Of a DNA stretch of 42,454 nt, positions 17,329 through 26,895 are shown one piece after another. Made by a program: the position numbers and the translations under genes. This stretch comes from Alphaproteobacteria bacterium (GTDB lineage: Bacteria > Pseudomonadota > Alphaproteobacteria > RF32 > CAG-239), in the NCBI GenBank assembly GCA_017475525.1, contig JAFVFH010000048.1, positions 1-42,454 on the forward strand, in the 5' to 3' direction. The notes beneath the pieces were generated by a model. The model did no database searches, had not been told where the DNA came from, and saw nothing but the letters and a program-made list of their open reading frames with translations. Within the stretch, counting starts at the first letter, position 1. Every line of letters begins with the position of its first letter.

Positions 17329-17951
17329 GAAGCAAAAAAGAAATACTCGAGATTATGGGCATTTTTGAAAAATTGATGCCCGAACCGAAATGTGAGTTGG
17401 CATATCACAATGCTTATACTTTGCTTGTGGCTGTCGTACTGTCCGCCCAAAGCACCGACAAGGGTGTCAACAAGGCAACCGCACCTTTGTTTGAAATCGT
17501 TGATACGCCGCAAAAAATGCTTGATTTAGGCATTGAAAAATTAAAGAGCTACATCAAAACCATCGGCTTATATAATAACAAAGCCAAAAATATTATGTCA
17601 ATGAGTGCCGAGCTTGTTCAAAAATTCGGTGGTGAAGTTCCCTCTCGTCGAGAAGACTTGGAAGACCTTGCCGGCGTCGGGCGCAAAACAGCCAACGTTG
17701 TCTTAAACGTATGGTTTAATCAACCGACCTTAGCTGTTGACACCCACGTTTTCAGAATCTCCCACCGACTCGGTTTTTCAAACGGCAAGACCCCGCGCGA
17801 GGTTGAAGATGATTTAATAAAGGTATTGCCTGAAAAATACATCAAAAACGCCAATCATTGGCTTGTCCTTTTCGGCCGCTACACTTGCAAAGCCGTTAAA
17901 CCCGATTGCAAAAACTGCCCGATTTCAAGTTATTGCAAGATCAAACTTTAG
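17325..17951 (+). CDS. nth: endonuclease III
   Basis: A 208-aa base-excision-repair DNA glycosylase/AP lyase acting on oxidised pyrimidines. The HhH motif LAGVGRKTANVV (115-126) contains catalytic Lys121, and Asp139 stands in LAVDTHVFRISHRLG. The four Cys at 188, 195, 198 and 204 have the C-x6-C-x2-C-x5-C spacing of the [4Fe-4S] cluster. The start is TTG 17325, supported by GGAGG at 17311-17315 and by overlap with the tsaD stop. ATG at codon 11 would remove the beginning of the first helix. It is co-transcribed with tsaD. Confidence 0.96.
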   Translation: MRSKKEILEIMGIFEKLMPEPKCELAYHNAYTLLVAVVLSAQSTDKGVNKATAPLFEIVDTPQKMLDLGIEKLKSYIKTIGLYNNKAKNIMSMSAELVQKFGGEVPSRREDLEDLAGVGRKTANVVLNVWFNQPTLAVDTHVFRISHRLGFSNGKTPREVEDDLIKVLPEKYIKNANHWLVLFGRYTCKAVKPDCKNCPISSYCKIKL

Positions 17952-17983
17952 CCTTCTCCTTGGTGGCGCATTAAATCCCGAGG

Positions 17984-18025
17984 CCCCTCGCCGAGGCTTG
18001 AAAAGCCGAGTGCGTCCATGGGTCT
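17984..18025. repeat. CCCCTCGCCGAGGCT palindromic repeat, copy 1
   Basis: The sequence starts CCCCTCGCCGAGGCTTG, with CTCG/CGAG and GGCTT/AAGCC arms, and runs on to GTGCGTCCATGGGTCT. A close copy lies at 38694-38733. It occupies the space after nth. The shared ending (GTCCA.GGGTCT...AATTA) also appears in diverged form near 31440-31478 and 31806-31852. Confidence 0.65.
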
Positions 18026-18088
18026 TAATAATTAGAAATTATAAAAAACCGCGAAGAACGTGTGCAGATAACAACCAAATTTTTCTGT

Positions 18089-18119
18089 AATTAACCGCCG
18101 ACTATACGCGGTTTTAATT
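18089..18119 (+). terminator. hairpin terminator after nth
   Basis: Arms AACCGC (18093-18098) and GCGGTT (18108-18113) flank a 9-nt loop, followed by TTAATTA. The flanking AATTA and TAATT can extend the stem. It lies between the convergent nth and trxA genes and touches the trxA stop codon. The T run is short, so termination strength is uncertain. Confidence 0.5.
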
Positions 18120-18429
18120 ACTTGTGTGTGTTAATCCACGACGTCACACTCTCAGCCGATGAAAAGCCGACTTTCACATCCACTTGCTTACCGTCTTTGA
18201 ATAAAAACATACTCGGAATAGAGCGAATACCGAAAGAGGCGGCTGTGTTCGGAGCTTCATCAACGTTGACTTTGCAGAATTTAACTTCCGGCATATTGAG
18301 TGACACGCTCTCCAAAATAGGCCCGAGTTGACGGCACGGACCGCACCATTCCGCCCAAAAATCGACTAAAACCAAACCTTTTGAATCCAAAACTTCCTTT
18401 TGAAAATCGTTTTCACTTAATGATTGCAT
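18118..18429 (-). CDS. trxA: thioredoxin
   Basis: A 103-aa cytoplasmic disulfide reductase with the redox site WCGPC (28-32) preceded by VLVDFWAE, the cis-Pro loop IRSIPSMFLFKDG and normal family length. GAAAGGA stands upstream of ATG 18429. In alphaproteobacteria trxA commonly follows addB-addA, as it does here; 136 bp separate it from addA, including a fragment of repeat-like sequence (about 18455-18495), so it may have its own promoter. Confidence 0.97.
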   Translation of the reverse strand: MQSLSENDFQKEVLDSKGLVLVDFWAEWCGPCRQLGPILESVSLNMPEVKFCKVNVDEAPNTAASFGIRSIPSMFLFKDGKQVDVKVGFSSAESVTSWINTHK

Positions 18430-18565
18430 TATTTTTTCCTTTCTAAAAACTAAAGTGTCGTCCCTCAGAGCCCTCAGACGAGGTCAAGAGAGTCACAAAT
18501 TCTTTTTCTATATAATCCGTTTTTTGGTATTTTAAAGTCAAAGCGTCAAAAATACAACTTTAATT

Positions 18566-21500
18566 TTAAATTTTCATCAGCTTTAAGACATTGGTCCATA
18601 AAATATACGTTTCAACCGTTTTATCAGGATAAACTTTTTGCAAAAGTTTCCGATAAATTTCCATTTGCTTGACATACGCCTGAGGCACATCTTCGCGCCT
18701 TAATGCCGCCGGTCTGTTTGTCTTAAAATCAACAATGGTTACTTTCTTATCTTCAACAACAAGCCTGTCAATCTGCCCTGAAATAATTTTGCCCTCAACT
18801 TCGCCCATCAACGGCACTTCCGCACGCGAATTTACCCCGAAGATAAAAGCAAAATTGCTGTTTTCCAAAACATTTAAAACTTCGGTTTCGATGGTTTTCT
18901 TCTCGTTTTCACTTAAATCATTTTGCCTTGAAAGAAAGCTTTGCACAAACATTTTCCGCTCATCTTTTGAAACATATTGCGGCAACATTTGCAAAAGCTT
19001 GTGAATGATTATCCCTCGCCGATAACAAAAACCGTCATTTTCAAGCGGAGAGGCTGCCGGCGTATCGTCCAAATCTTCCATATGCGACGGACTGTATGGC
19101 TTGCTCAAAACTTTCTCTTCAGGCGCTTTTTGAAAAGCAAAATCGTCATTTTTGAGCTCTGTCAGAACTTTTTCTTTGCTTTCGATTTGTTCAACTTCCA
19201 ACTCCTGCTTTGTTTTCAAAGTGAGCTTTCCGCCGTCTTTTTGCACATTCATTTGCTCTAACGCTTGCTTGCAAAGCTCATACCAACTTTTTTCTTCTTT
19301 TTCTTTCGACTCTTTGCCGAATCCTGCAATATAAAGCCTGTCTTCCGCACGCGTTAAGGCCACATACAAAAGGCGTCTGCTTTCATCTGCTTGTTTTTCA
19401 AACTCTGATTGGTGCACAACACTGCAGTTTTGATTATAATCGCCGGCTTTGAGCGGAAAATAAAAAACATCCTCATCAAAAATCAACCCACTGTCACGCT
19501 TGTTTGAAACATTTCGCATTGTATCGGGCAAAATCACAATCGGTGCCTGCAAACCTTTCGAAGAGTGCACCGTCATCAACCTCACGGCATCTGTTGAAGC
19601 TTGTTCAAGCTCACGCTTAACTTCCACATCTTTTGCCAAAATCCAGCTGATAAAATTTTGTAAATTCGGCACATGCTCAGCCTCAAACGAAAGCGCCAAA
19701 TTCATAAACTCATCAAGCGCATCTTTCGCCTCAAGCCCCAAACGTTTGTAAAACCTTTTTTTGCCTTCAAAAGTATTGAGCACCTCATCAAAGATTTCAA
19801 ACGGACGCATATAATCCGCATCTTTCAAAAGTGTGGAAAGCTCATTTTTGATAAAAGCATATTTCTCTTCTTCGCAAAGCCTTTGCCACAAAGACTTTTC
19901 TCCTCTTTGATAGCAAAGTTCAAATAAATCATCATCATTTAAGCCGTAAAGAGGTGATTTCAAAACCTCCGCCAAACTCAAATCATCATTGCAAAGAAGC
20001 AAAAAAAGCCCAAGAGAAATCAAATCTTGAACTGCGATTTCAGAAAGCAAATTAAGCCTGTCAACACCCGCTATGGCAACCCCTGTTTTTTTGCAGGCTT
20101 TCACAAATTCTTCCATAAAAGGTTTTCTTTGGCGCACCAAAACCATAAAATCTTTGTATCGCACAGGCCTGTTTTGTGATTCTAAAATTTCGCCCGCATC
20201 AACCATCTGTTTGATGTGTCGTGCATTTTGAAGCGCCAATTTTGCAACGGGCGATGTTTCACCTTTCAATTCCACGGGAAGCTCCCATACATCAGCTTCT
20301 TTTTGTGCGCTTTCGGTTAAAGGCCAAAGCTCAACGAGCCCCGCTTCTCCCAACCGATACGGCAAGTGCCTGACCTCCGTGCCGTTTTGCACGACGCCTT
20401 TTTTAGCCTCATCCATCAAAAAAACTTTGTTGACCATATCCAAAACCGCGCGTGTTGACCTGAAAGAAACGGCCAAATCAACGTTCTTAAAATCACTCGG
20501 GGCAATCAGTTTCTGATATTTTTCCCTCATTTCATCAAAACGCTCAGGCTCTGCTCCCTGAAATTTAAAAATAGATTGTTTTCTGTCGCCGACGGCAAAA
20601 ATCGTGCGCTTGTGATTGCCTTGCCCAAGACCTGAAAAAAACTCTTTTGTTAAAGCCTCAACGATTGCCCATTGATTTTCCGACGTATCTTGTGCCTCAT
20701 CAATCAACACATGCTCTATCCCGCCGTCAAGCTTAAAGAGTACCCATGCGCAGGCATCACCTTTTTCGAGCAATGCACGCGTTAAAACAATCAAATCTTC
20801 ATAATCAAGCTTAGAGCGCTCTTTTTTATACCTGCCGTATTCCGCAATCAGCTTTAATGCAATTGTTGCCACCGCGGAAGTAGCATCATACACCCGAATA
20901 CTTTTGAGCTTTTCCTCACAATCAAGAAGCCGCGCCAACTCAAAGCCCATATCCGCCAAAATATTGCCATAAACTTTGATCGCCTCTCCATGTGCCAAAT
21001 CAGAAAACGGCTCACCGTCACTTTTTTTCAAGAACGCTTTTTTATAAACATCATAATCAAATTTACCAAGCGCCTCAAACAAATATTTTGCGTGTTCCTG
21101 ATCCGTTTTTGAGCCTTTTTCCAAAGCATCTGCACATTTTTTTATCGTATTGCGCGGCAAAGCCTGTTCAAATTTCTCAATTTCTTTTTGCCTTGAAGGA
21201 TTTTCCTCCAAAGAAAATTTCTCAAGTAAAGTTTTTTGAAAAGCTTCAACACTTCCAAAAGCCAAAAAAGTTTTCAAAAACATATTTCTTTTGGCAATGA
21301 GTGCGCCCAAAAAATCTCCCCAGTTCATTTCTTTGATATTGTCGGTCAAAAAGGCTATCGCGTTTTGCAGTTTTTCATCATGTGACACATTTTTGGCGCT
21401 CAACATTTGCCGGCTTATTTGCTCCAAAATCTCATCTGTTGACCTTTCCTCCATCACCTCAAAATAAGGCGATACACCGGCTTCTAAAGGAAACCGCTTC

Positions 21501-21931
21501 AAAATTTCTTCGCAAAACCCGTGAATGGTCTGAATTTTAATCGGTTGCGGCGCATCTAAAACAAGCGCAAAAAGCTTGCGAGCTTTTTCTTTTAAGTCGG
21601 GCTTTTCATCTAAAATTTGCGCCTGATTATAAAGTTTTTGAAGCTCTTCACACAAATCTTTTTCACTGATAACGGCCCATCTTGAAAGCTTGCCGTATAT
21701 GCGCTCTTTCATTTCAACGGCTGCTGCTTTCGTAAAAGTCAAACACAAAATTTTGGAGGGCACGACATCCTCAAGCAAAAGCCTCAAAACCCTATCGGAT
21801 AAAACCTTGGTCTTACCTGTTCCGGCAGAAGCTTCAACCCATGCGCTGTATGCGGGGTCAGATGCCGTTGTCTGCTCTTTGCAAGCCCTTAAAAGCTCCG
21901 ATTTTTTTTCTGCCCGAATATCTGCCGTCAT
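18566..21931 (-). CDS. addA: double-strand break repair helicase-nuclease AddA
   Basis: A 1121-aa UvrD-like helicase with a RecB-family nuclease tail. Walker A is EASAGTGKT (33-41), Walker B LIDEAQDTSENQW, then FAVGDRKQSIFKFQGAEPERF, LMTVHSSKGLQAPIVILPD and RLLYVALTRAEDRLYI. The C-terminus has the nuclease core SGQIDRL and VDFKT followed by AYVKQMEIYRKLL. It resects DNA ends together with AddB for RecA loading. ATG 21931 is chosen because it forms an ATGA overlap with the addB stop; an in-frame ATG 21 nt upstream lacks a ribosome site. Confidence 0.96.
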   Translation of the reverse strand: MTADIRAEKKSELLRACKEQTTASDPAYSAWVEASAGTGKTKVLSDRVLRLLLEDVVPSKILCLTFTKAAAVEMKERIYGKLSRWAVISEKDLCEELQKLYNQAQILDEKPDLKEKARKLFALVLDAPQPIKIQTIHGFCEEILKRFPLEAGVSPYFEVMEERSTDEILEQISRQMLSAKNVSHDEKLQNAIAFLTDNIKEMNWGDFLGALIAKRNMFLKTFLAFGSVEAFQKTLLEKFSLEENPSRQKEIEKFEQALPRNTIKKCADALEKGSKTDQEHAKYLFEALGKFDYDVYKKAFLKKSDGEPFSDLAHGEAIKVYGNILADMGFELARLLDCEEKLKSIRVYDATSAVATIALKLIAEYGRYKKERSKLDYEDLIVLTRALLEKGDACAWVLFKLDGGIEHVLIDEAQDTSENQWAIVEALTKEFFSGLGQGNHKRTIFAVGDRKQSIFKFQGAEPERFDEMREKYQKLIAPSDFKNVDLAVSFRSTRAVLDMVNKVFLMDEAKKGVVQNGTEVRHLPYRLGEAGLVELWPLTESAQKEADVWELPVELKGETSPVAKLALQNARHIKQMVDAGEILESQNRPVRYKDFMVLVRQRKPFMEEFVKACKKTGVAIAGVDRLNLLSEIAVQDLISLGLFLLLCNDDLSLAEVLKSPLYGLNDDDLFELCYQRGEKSLWQRLCEEEKYAFIKNELSTLLKDADYMRPFEIFDEVLNTFEGKKRFYKRLGLEAKDALDEFMNLALSFEAEHVPNLQNFISWILAKDVEVKRELEQASTDAVRLMTVHSSKGLQAPIVILPDTMRNVSNKRDSGLIFDEDVFYFPLKAGDYNQNCSVVHQSEFEKQADESRRLLYVALTRAEDRLYIAGFGKESKEKEEKSWYELCKQALEQMNVQKDGGKLTLKTKQELEVEQIESKEKVLTELKNDDFAFQKAPEEKVLSKPYSPSHMEDLDDTPAASPLENDGFCYRRGIIIHKLLQMLPQYVSKDERKMFVQSFLSRQNDLSENEKKTIETEVLNVLENSNFAFIFGVNSRAEVPLMGEVEGKIISGQIDRLVVEDKKVTIVDFKTNRPAALRREDVPQAYVKQMEIYRKLLQKVYPDKTVETYILWTNVLKLMKI

Positions 21932-24825
21932 TTTTCTTTTTTGCCTTTCCATTCTTTGTATCGCGCCAAATGCTCATAATCGGAAAACTCATTTTGATGC
22001 GCCGGATTCGGATTGTATAGATAGGGTGTTTTTTCATCGTCAAACGCTTCCATGAGCGCCGTTATTTTTTCTTTTGTTTGTTCTATCAGCTCATCTGTCG
22101 CCTCTCCCATCGGCACCTGTTGCTCTTTTTGAACGCCCCAGTAAATGAGATTTTTAACCTTTCGTGCCGGCAGTTTTTTTCCGTCTTTTTCCAATCCGCC
22201 GCTTTGCGCAATCATCGCCTCAAGCGGCAACTGCGGAAAATACCCTTTCATCACTTGAGATTTGCTTGGAGGCGTTCCCGTTTTGTAGTCTAAAATCTGA
22301 TAGCAGCCGTCTTTGGTTTCATCAATTCTGTCGGATGTTGCTTTGAGCACAACATCTGTGCCGTTGCAGTTCAACACAATCTTTCCCGAAACTTCGCTTA
22401 TCACCCTTTGAACATTTTGCCGATACTCTTTTTCGGTTTTCAACACAAAATCGACAACCCTTTCAATCGAAGCTTTCCAAAAAGCTTTTTTAGCGTCATC
22501 TTTGCAGTTTTTTTCAAGCTCTGATGTCGCAATCTGCCTCAAAACAGAAGTTGCGTTTTCATCAAGCTCCTGCGGATATTTTTTGCAAAATTCTTCCAAA
22601 ATTTTGTGGATCAGGATGCCCAAATCTTTGTTATCTGAAATTTCTTCCAAAGGATTGAGTTTTTTGAGCTTCAAAATCCGACTTGCATAAATATCATACG
22701 GACTTTCCATCAAAGTCTTGAGCGAACTTGCCGAAAACGTATGCGGTCTTGCGCTTTTAGGCGGCCTCGGACATGCCGGCTCAATACTTTGCACATCACC
22801 CTTACCGTCAAGCCCGTCTAGTTTCAGCGCTACTTTCTGATAAAACGGATCGGATAAAGCATCCGCATTCAGCCCGAGCGCTTGTAAAACGGTTTCAATT
22901 CTAAACCAATACCTCGATTTGCTTTGTGGTGTTCCTTGAGTTTTCAGCGCACGTGTCAAATAAACTTCTTTGGCATTTAAGATGGCGCTTAAATCATCTG
23001 CCGCAACACCGATGGATTTTTCAGGAAGCGGCAACCCGAAATCTTTTTTCATCGGCCTTGACATAAACGGATCAACATTTAAGGCAAGCGGCCAAACCCC
23101 TTCGTTTAATCCCCCCGCAATCATCACATCAAACGCACCGAACCTTGCCTCAATCGGCCCCAAAATTTTAAGCCGCGGATGACTGCCGTAAGGTTTACGC
23201 ACCATCTGATTTGAAAGAAGCGTTGTCAGAGCCGCGCCATATTGATATGGTTCAATATCACCCGCAATTTCAGCCTTGTCCAAAATCTTTGCAAGTGTTG
23301 CCGCGCAGAGGCGCCCGTCTTCATGTTTCCACAAATTTTGCGCACCCGCCGACTCATCATCTTGCGCGAGCTTTTCAGCCAAAGCGATATGCGCTTTTAA
23401 GAGTTTTTTGAATGAAACGCTCGACTTTTCGTATAAATTTACCATTTCCTCAAAAGCATCTTTAATCATTTTATCGAGCGCATCATCTTTGTTTGTTATT
23501 CTGCCTTCTTTATAGCGCGGCAAGCGTTTTTCAATCTCGGCATCACGCACTTTCTGCCTCATATCAAAAGCGCTCAAACCCAAACGCATATACGGATTTT
23601 TTTTCAAAGCAGCCAACGCATTCGGTGCAAAATTTTGCTCTGCCACGTCAGCAATTTGGCGCAAGAAAATTCCGACAGGTGAAAGATGAAGCGGCAAGCC
23701 GGCTGTATCATCAATTTGAACACCGAAACGTTTCAAAGCATCAGCCGTCAGGCGTGCGAGTGTTCTGTCAGATGTGACAAGTGCGGCTGTTTTTTGCGGT
23801 GTTTCCAAAACCTCACGCAAGATAAGCGCAATCTGCATTGCCTCTTGAAAACCGTCTTCCGCTTCAATGAGCCTGACCCCCTTAACGCCTTCTTTGATGT
23901 TTTCATCAATTTTGCGCCAAACATCTGTTGTTTGCGCCTGCCTCATAACCTCCGAAACAAACTTTTCTCTGAAATCGTTTTGCTTTTCCGTCAAATCTTG
24001 AACATCGCTTCTTTCCACATTCAAACATTTAAGCAACTCTTTTTTCTCAAACTGCGGATGTGTTTCGCTGATTTCAAGCCATTGCTCGTCATCAATATAC
24101 CTGTCAAGCCCGTAGATATAAATTTCGCCTGTTTCGTTTTTGTTGATTTGTCGCAAAACTTTTTTCAAAATCTCAAACGGCACGCCGACACCGGCTGCCA
24201 CAATTTTTCGATTTGCATTTGATTTGAAGAGATTTTGCACCTTCATCTCCAAAAGCAAATTGCGCCTTAAAGCCGCATCAATCATTTTTCGCTCTTTTAA
24301 TATTTCGGGCCAAAACGCGGTCACAATCTTCAAAAACTTCAACGTTTCCTGCCAGTGAGAAGCATATTCTTCCGGCACGATTTTTTCGATATTATCAAAC
24401 GACAACCCTTCCTGATAACATAAATCAATCAGTTTGCCGAGATCAGATGCGAGCGATAAACTTTGCGCAAATGAAATGTCTTTGATATTATAATCCGATT
24501 TTTTGCTTACAATCATTTTTGCAAACAAAAAAATCCTTTCTTCGCTTGAAATGGCGACCGGCAAATCCGCCACTTCCCCGAGCTCAAAAAAGAGTTCATC
24601 TTCATCTGCTTCCTGCACAGGCACAATTTTCGGCAACAAAAAAGGTGTCAAACCGTTTTGGCGCAAAAAGGCCTCTTTCAAATTTTGCACCGATCGCCTG
24701 TTCGGCACAAAAAAAACAACATCTGAAAGCGCCAAAGGCTCATCTTTATAATTTTCCAAAAACCGCGCCGCAATGGTTTCAAAAAACGGCACACCATACG
24801 GAATATTATAAATTTTGCCCTTCAT
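21928..24825 (-). CDS. addB: double-strand break repair nuclease AddB, alphaproteobacterial type
   Basis: A 965-aa partner of AddA. The N-terminal region has IPYGVPFFETIAARFLEN and VVFFVPNRRSVQNLKEAFL, typical of alphaproteobacterial AddB. The middle has MIAGGLNEGVWPL. The C-terminal nuclease has TSDRIDETKDG and ILDYKTGTPP followed by LPLEAMI. AddB supplies the second nuclease and Chi-like scanning in the heterodimer. The ATG overlaps the rdgB stop by one base (TAATG) with AAGGGG just upstream, and the end overlaps addA, so all three are translationally coupled. Confidence 0.94.
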   Translation of the reverse strand: MKGKIYNIPYGVPFFETIAARFLENYKDEPLALSDVVFFVPNRRSVQNLKEAFLRQNGLTPFLLPKIVPVQEADEDELFFELGEVADLPVAISSEERIFLFAKMIVSKKSDYNIKDISFAQSLSLASDLGKLIDLCYQEGLSFDNIEKIVPEEYASHWQETLKFLKIVTAFWPEILKERKMIDAALRRNLLLEMKVQNLFKSNANRKIVAAGVGVPFEILKKVLRQINKNETGEIYIYGLDRYIDDEQWLEISETHPQFEKKELLKCLNVERSDVQDLTEKQNDFREKFVSEVMRQAQTTDVWRKIDENIKEGVKGVRLIEAEDGFQEAMQIALILREVLETPQKTAALVTSDRTLARLTADALKRFGVQIDDTAGLPLHLSPVGIFLRQIADVAEQNFAPNALAALKKNPYMRLGLSAFDMRQKVRDAEIEKRLPRYKEGRITNKDDALDKMIKDAFEEMVNLYEKSSVSFKKLLKAHIALAEKLAQDDESAGAQNLWKHEDGRLCAATLAKILDKAEIAGDIEPYQYGAALTTLLSNQMVRKPYGSHPRLKILGPIEARFGAFDVMIAGGLNEGVWPLALNVDPFMSRPMKKDFGLPLPEKSIGVAADDLSAILNAKEVYLTRALKTQGTPQSKSRYWFRIETVLQALGLNADALSDPFYQKVALKLDGLDGKGDVQSIEPACPRPPKSARPHTFSASSLKTLMESPYDIYASRILKLKKLNPLEEISDNKDLGILIHKILEEFCKKYPQELDENATSVLRQIATSELEKNCKDDAKKAFWKASIERVVDFVLKTEKEYRQNVQRVISEVSGKIVLNCNGTDVVLKATSDRIDETKDGCYQILDYKTGTPPSKSQVMKGYFPQLPLEAMIAQSGGLEKDGKKLPARKVKNLIYWGVQKEQQVPMGEATDELIEQTKEKITALMEAFDDEKTPYLYNPNPAHQNEFSDYEHLARYKEWKGKKEK

Positions 24826-25415
24826 TAAAGCCCCTTATCCTTCAAAAATGCCACAAATTTTTGAAGCGCCCGTCCTCTGTGGGAAATTTTGTTTTTAATT
24901 TCAGCACCGAGCTCGGCAAATGTCTTATCATATCCGTCCGGCTCAAATATGGGGTCAAAACCGAACCCGCTTTCACCTCTCGGCTCAAAAGCGATCTGCC
25001 CGTCGACACGCCCTTCAAAACGCTCATATTTCCCGCACGGATAGCCCAAAACAATCACACATGAAAAATGAGCATCTCGATTCGCGCTTTTTGTTTCAGC
25101 CATTTCAGAAAGAAGCATCTGCATGGCTTTTTGAAAATCTCTGTTTGGCGCATACCTTGCCGAATATACCCCCGGCCTGCCACCCAACGCGTCAACACAA
25201 AGCCCCGAATCATCTGCCAAACAGGGCACATTTTTGAGCTTTGCAATCGTTAAAGCTTTCAATGCTGCGTTTTCTTCAAAGGTTGTTCCCGTTTCCTCAA
25301 CATCGGGCAAATCCACCTCATCTGCGCTGATGACCTTGATTGAAAGCGGCGCCAAAATTTGCCGAATTTCAGCAATCTTACCTTTATTATGCGAAGCAAA
25401 AATAATCTCTTTCAT
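24825..25415 (-). CDS. rdgB: RdgB/HAM1 family non-canonical purine NTP pyrophosphatase
   Basis: A 196-aa enzyme that hydrolyses ITP, dITP and XTP to monophosphates, preventing their incorporation. The N-terminal substrate motif is FASHNKGKIAEI, then CLADDSGLCVDALGGRPGVYSARY, the conserved EGRVDGQI, and GFGFDPIFEPDGYDKTFAEL, ending with the SHRGRALQ motif. ATG 25415 has AGGAG 5 nt upstream; longer forms add residues outside the fold. It starts 1 nt after the rph stop. Confidence 0.96.
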   Translation of the reverse strand: MKEIIFASHNKGKIAEIRQILAPLSIKVISADEVDLPDVEETGTTFEENAALKALTIAKLKNVPCLADDSGLCVDALGGRPGVYSARYAPNRDFQKAMQMLLSEMAETKSANRDAHFSCVIVLGYPCGKYERFEGRVDGQIAFEPRGESGFGFDPIFEPDGYDKTFAELGAEIKNKISHRGRALQKFVAFLKDKGL

Positions 25416-25416
25416 G

Positions 25417-26127
25417 TCAGCTCCTGATAACCTGTTTTTGTTTTTCAATCAGCTCGCTTATCCCCTTGCGTGCGAGCGCCAAAAGCTCATCAAAATCCTC
25501 TTTCTCGAAAGGCTCTCCTTCAGCCGTTGCCTGAATTTCAACGATTTTACCGTGCTCGGTTATCACAAAATTCGAATCGACATCGGCTGAGCTGTCTTCC
25601 TCATAATCCAAATCGAGCAGTTTCTCACCACTTGATATACCGCACGAAACAGCCGCCACAAATTCCTTCACCGGCATTTTGGCAATCATGCCCGTTGACA
25701 CCATTTTTTGACACGCAAGATAAAGCGCCACAAAAGCTCCCGTCACGGAAGCCGTACGCGTTCCGCCGTCAGCTTGCAAAACATCGCAGTCAACAATAAT
25801 TTGAAACCCTTTGAGTTTTTCCAAATCGACCACTGCCCTGAGCGAACGCCCGATAAGCCTTTTGATTTCATGTGTGCGCCCCGAGTTCAAACTTTTTTCT
25901 CTTGAAACACGCGTGACGGTCGAACGCGGAAGGAGCGCATATTCTGCCGTTATCCAACCTTTATCCGAATCTTTGAGCCAGTCAGGCAAATGACTATCAA
26001 CACTTGCGGTGCACAAAACATGCGTATCTCCACATTTGATTAAACACGAACCTTCCGCATACGCATTCACATTTTTGATGATTTCGATTTTGCGAAGTCG
26101 GTCATTTTTTCTTTCCATTCTTGTCAT
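25417..26127 (-). CDS. rph: ribonuclease PH
   Basis: A 236-aa phosphorolytic 3'-5' exoribonuclease that trims tRNA 3' ends. Signatures are GSCLIKCGDTHVLCTASVD, RSTVTRVSREKSLNSGRTHEIKRLIGRSLRAVVD (in segments), CDVLQADGGTRTASVTGAF with the catalytic Asp region, and LDYEEDSSADVDSNFVIT. Length matches the family. The ATG overlaps the aroK stop as ATGA. In many alphaproteobacteria rph and rdgB adjoin hrcA-grpE; here they are instead between aroK and addB. Confidence 0.97.
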   Translation of the reverse strand: MTRMERKNDRLRKIEIIKNVNAYAEGSCLIKCGDTHVLCTASVDSHLPDWLKDSDKGWITAEYALLPRSTVTRVSREKSLNSGRTHEIKRLIGRSLRAVVDLEKLKGFQIIVDCDVLQADGGTRTASVTGAFVALYLACQKMVSTGMIAKMPVKEFVAAVSCGISSGEKLLDLDYEEDSSADVDSNFVITEHGKIVEIQATAEGEPFEKEDFDELLALARKGISELIEKQKQVIRS

Positions 26128-26669
26128 TTATTTTTTTCCTTCAAAAACGAATCAAGGGCTTTTAACACGCGCCCCACCGTATTTTCCACACGTTCTTCTT
26201 TTGTTTCGACAACAATATCAGCCTCCTCATAATAAGGATATTCTTCTCTGATATAATTTTCGAGCTTGCCTTTCAATGTTTCAATCGAGCCTTGCAAAAA
26301 GGGCCTCTGCTTACGCCCTGCGGTGCGATGATAAAGCGTATCGACATCAGCTTTGAGCCAAATGGTCAAGGCATTTTGCTTTGCGAGATCCCTTGTTTGT
26401 TTTGCCACAAACGAACCGCCGCCCGAAGCCAAAACGCAAGGCGAGCCTGTGAGCAACCTTTTCATCACCCGCATTTCGCCTGCGCGGTATTCTTCGCTTC
26501 CGAAACATTTGAACACATCAATCAGCGAAAGTCCGGAAGCCTTTTCAATTTCCCGATCGCCGTCCACAAAGGGCAAATCAAGTTTTTGAGCCAGTCTTTT
26601 GCCGACGCTTGTTTTCCCGCTTCCCATCAGCCCGACCAATAAAATGATTTTATTTATATTTTTTTCCAT
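26124..26669 (-). CDS. aroK: shikimate kinase
   Basis: A 181-aa enzyme phosphorylating shikimate in aromatic amino-acid synthesis. It has the P-loop GLMGSGKTSVG (13-23), DGDREIEKASG with the shikimate-binding Asp, EEYRAGE with its Arg, ASGGGSF (Gly-rich substrate loop) and the lid RKQRPFL. It is the first gene of the minus-strand operon aroK-rph-rdgB-addB-addA. The divergent region to 26756 is only 86 bp and should hold promoters for both directions. In many relatives aroB follows aroK; it does not here. Confidence 0.96.
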   Translation of the reverse strand: MEKNINKIILLVGLMGSGKTSVGKRLAQKLDLPFVDGDREIEKASGLSLIDVFKCFGSEEYRAGEMRVMKRLLTGSPCVLASGGGSFVAKQTRDLAKQNALTIWLKADVDTLYHRTAGRKQRPFLQGSIETLKGKLENYIREEYPYYEEADIVVETKEERVENTVGRVLKALDSFLKEKNK

Positions 26670-26755
26670 TTTTTTTAACGCTTCATTTAATAAAATATGC
26701 TATATCATACTTACAATATATCAACATATCAACAATTTTTAAAAGGTAATCTACC

Positions 26756-26893
26756 ATGAAACAAAAAAAATCAAAATGGATTGTTTATACTGTTTTAATC
26801 GCACTGTTAGGCGGAGTATTTTATTTTTCCATGCACGACATCACCCCCATCTCCAAACATATTGAAAAAGACATTACCTTAAATCTCCGCTAA
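26756..26893 (+). CDS. 45-aa single-pass membrane microprotein upstream of the recombinase gene
   Basis: The short frame begins MKQKKSKWIVYTVLIALLGG and ends after a polar tail (HIEKDITLNLR). A basic N-terminus, one hydrophobic helix (about residues 8-25) and a 20-residue periplasmic tail predict a single-pass protein with the N-terminus inside. AAAAGG stands 9 nt upstream of ATG 26756, and the stop is 2 nt before the recombinase ATG, so translation is probably coupled. No family is recognised. Confidence 0.6.
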   Translation: MKQKKSKWIVYTVLIALLGGVFYFSMHDITPISKHIEKDITLNLR

Positions 26894-26895
26894 AA

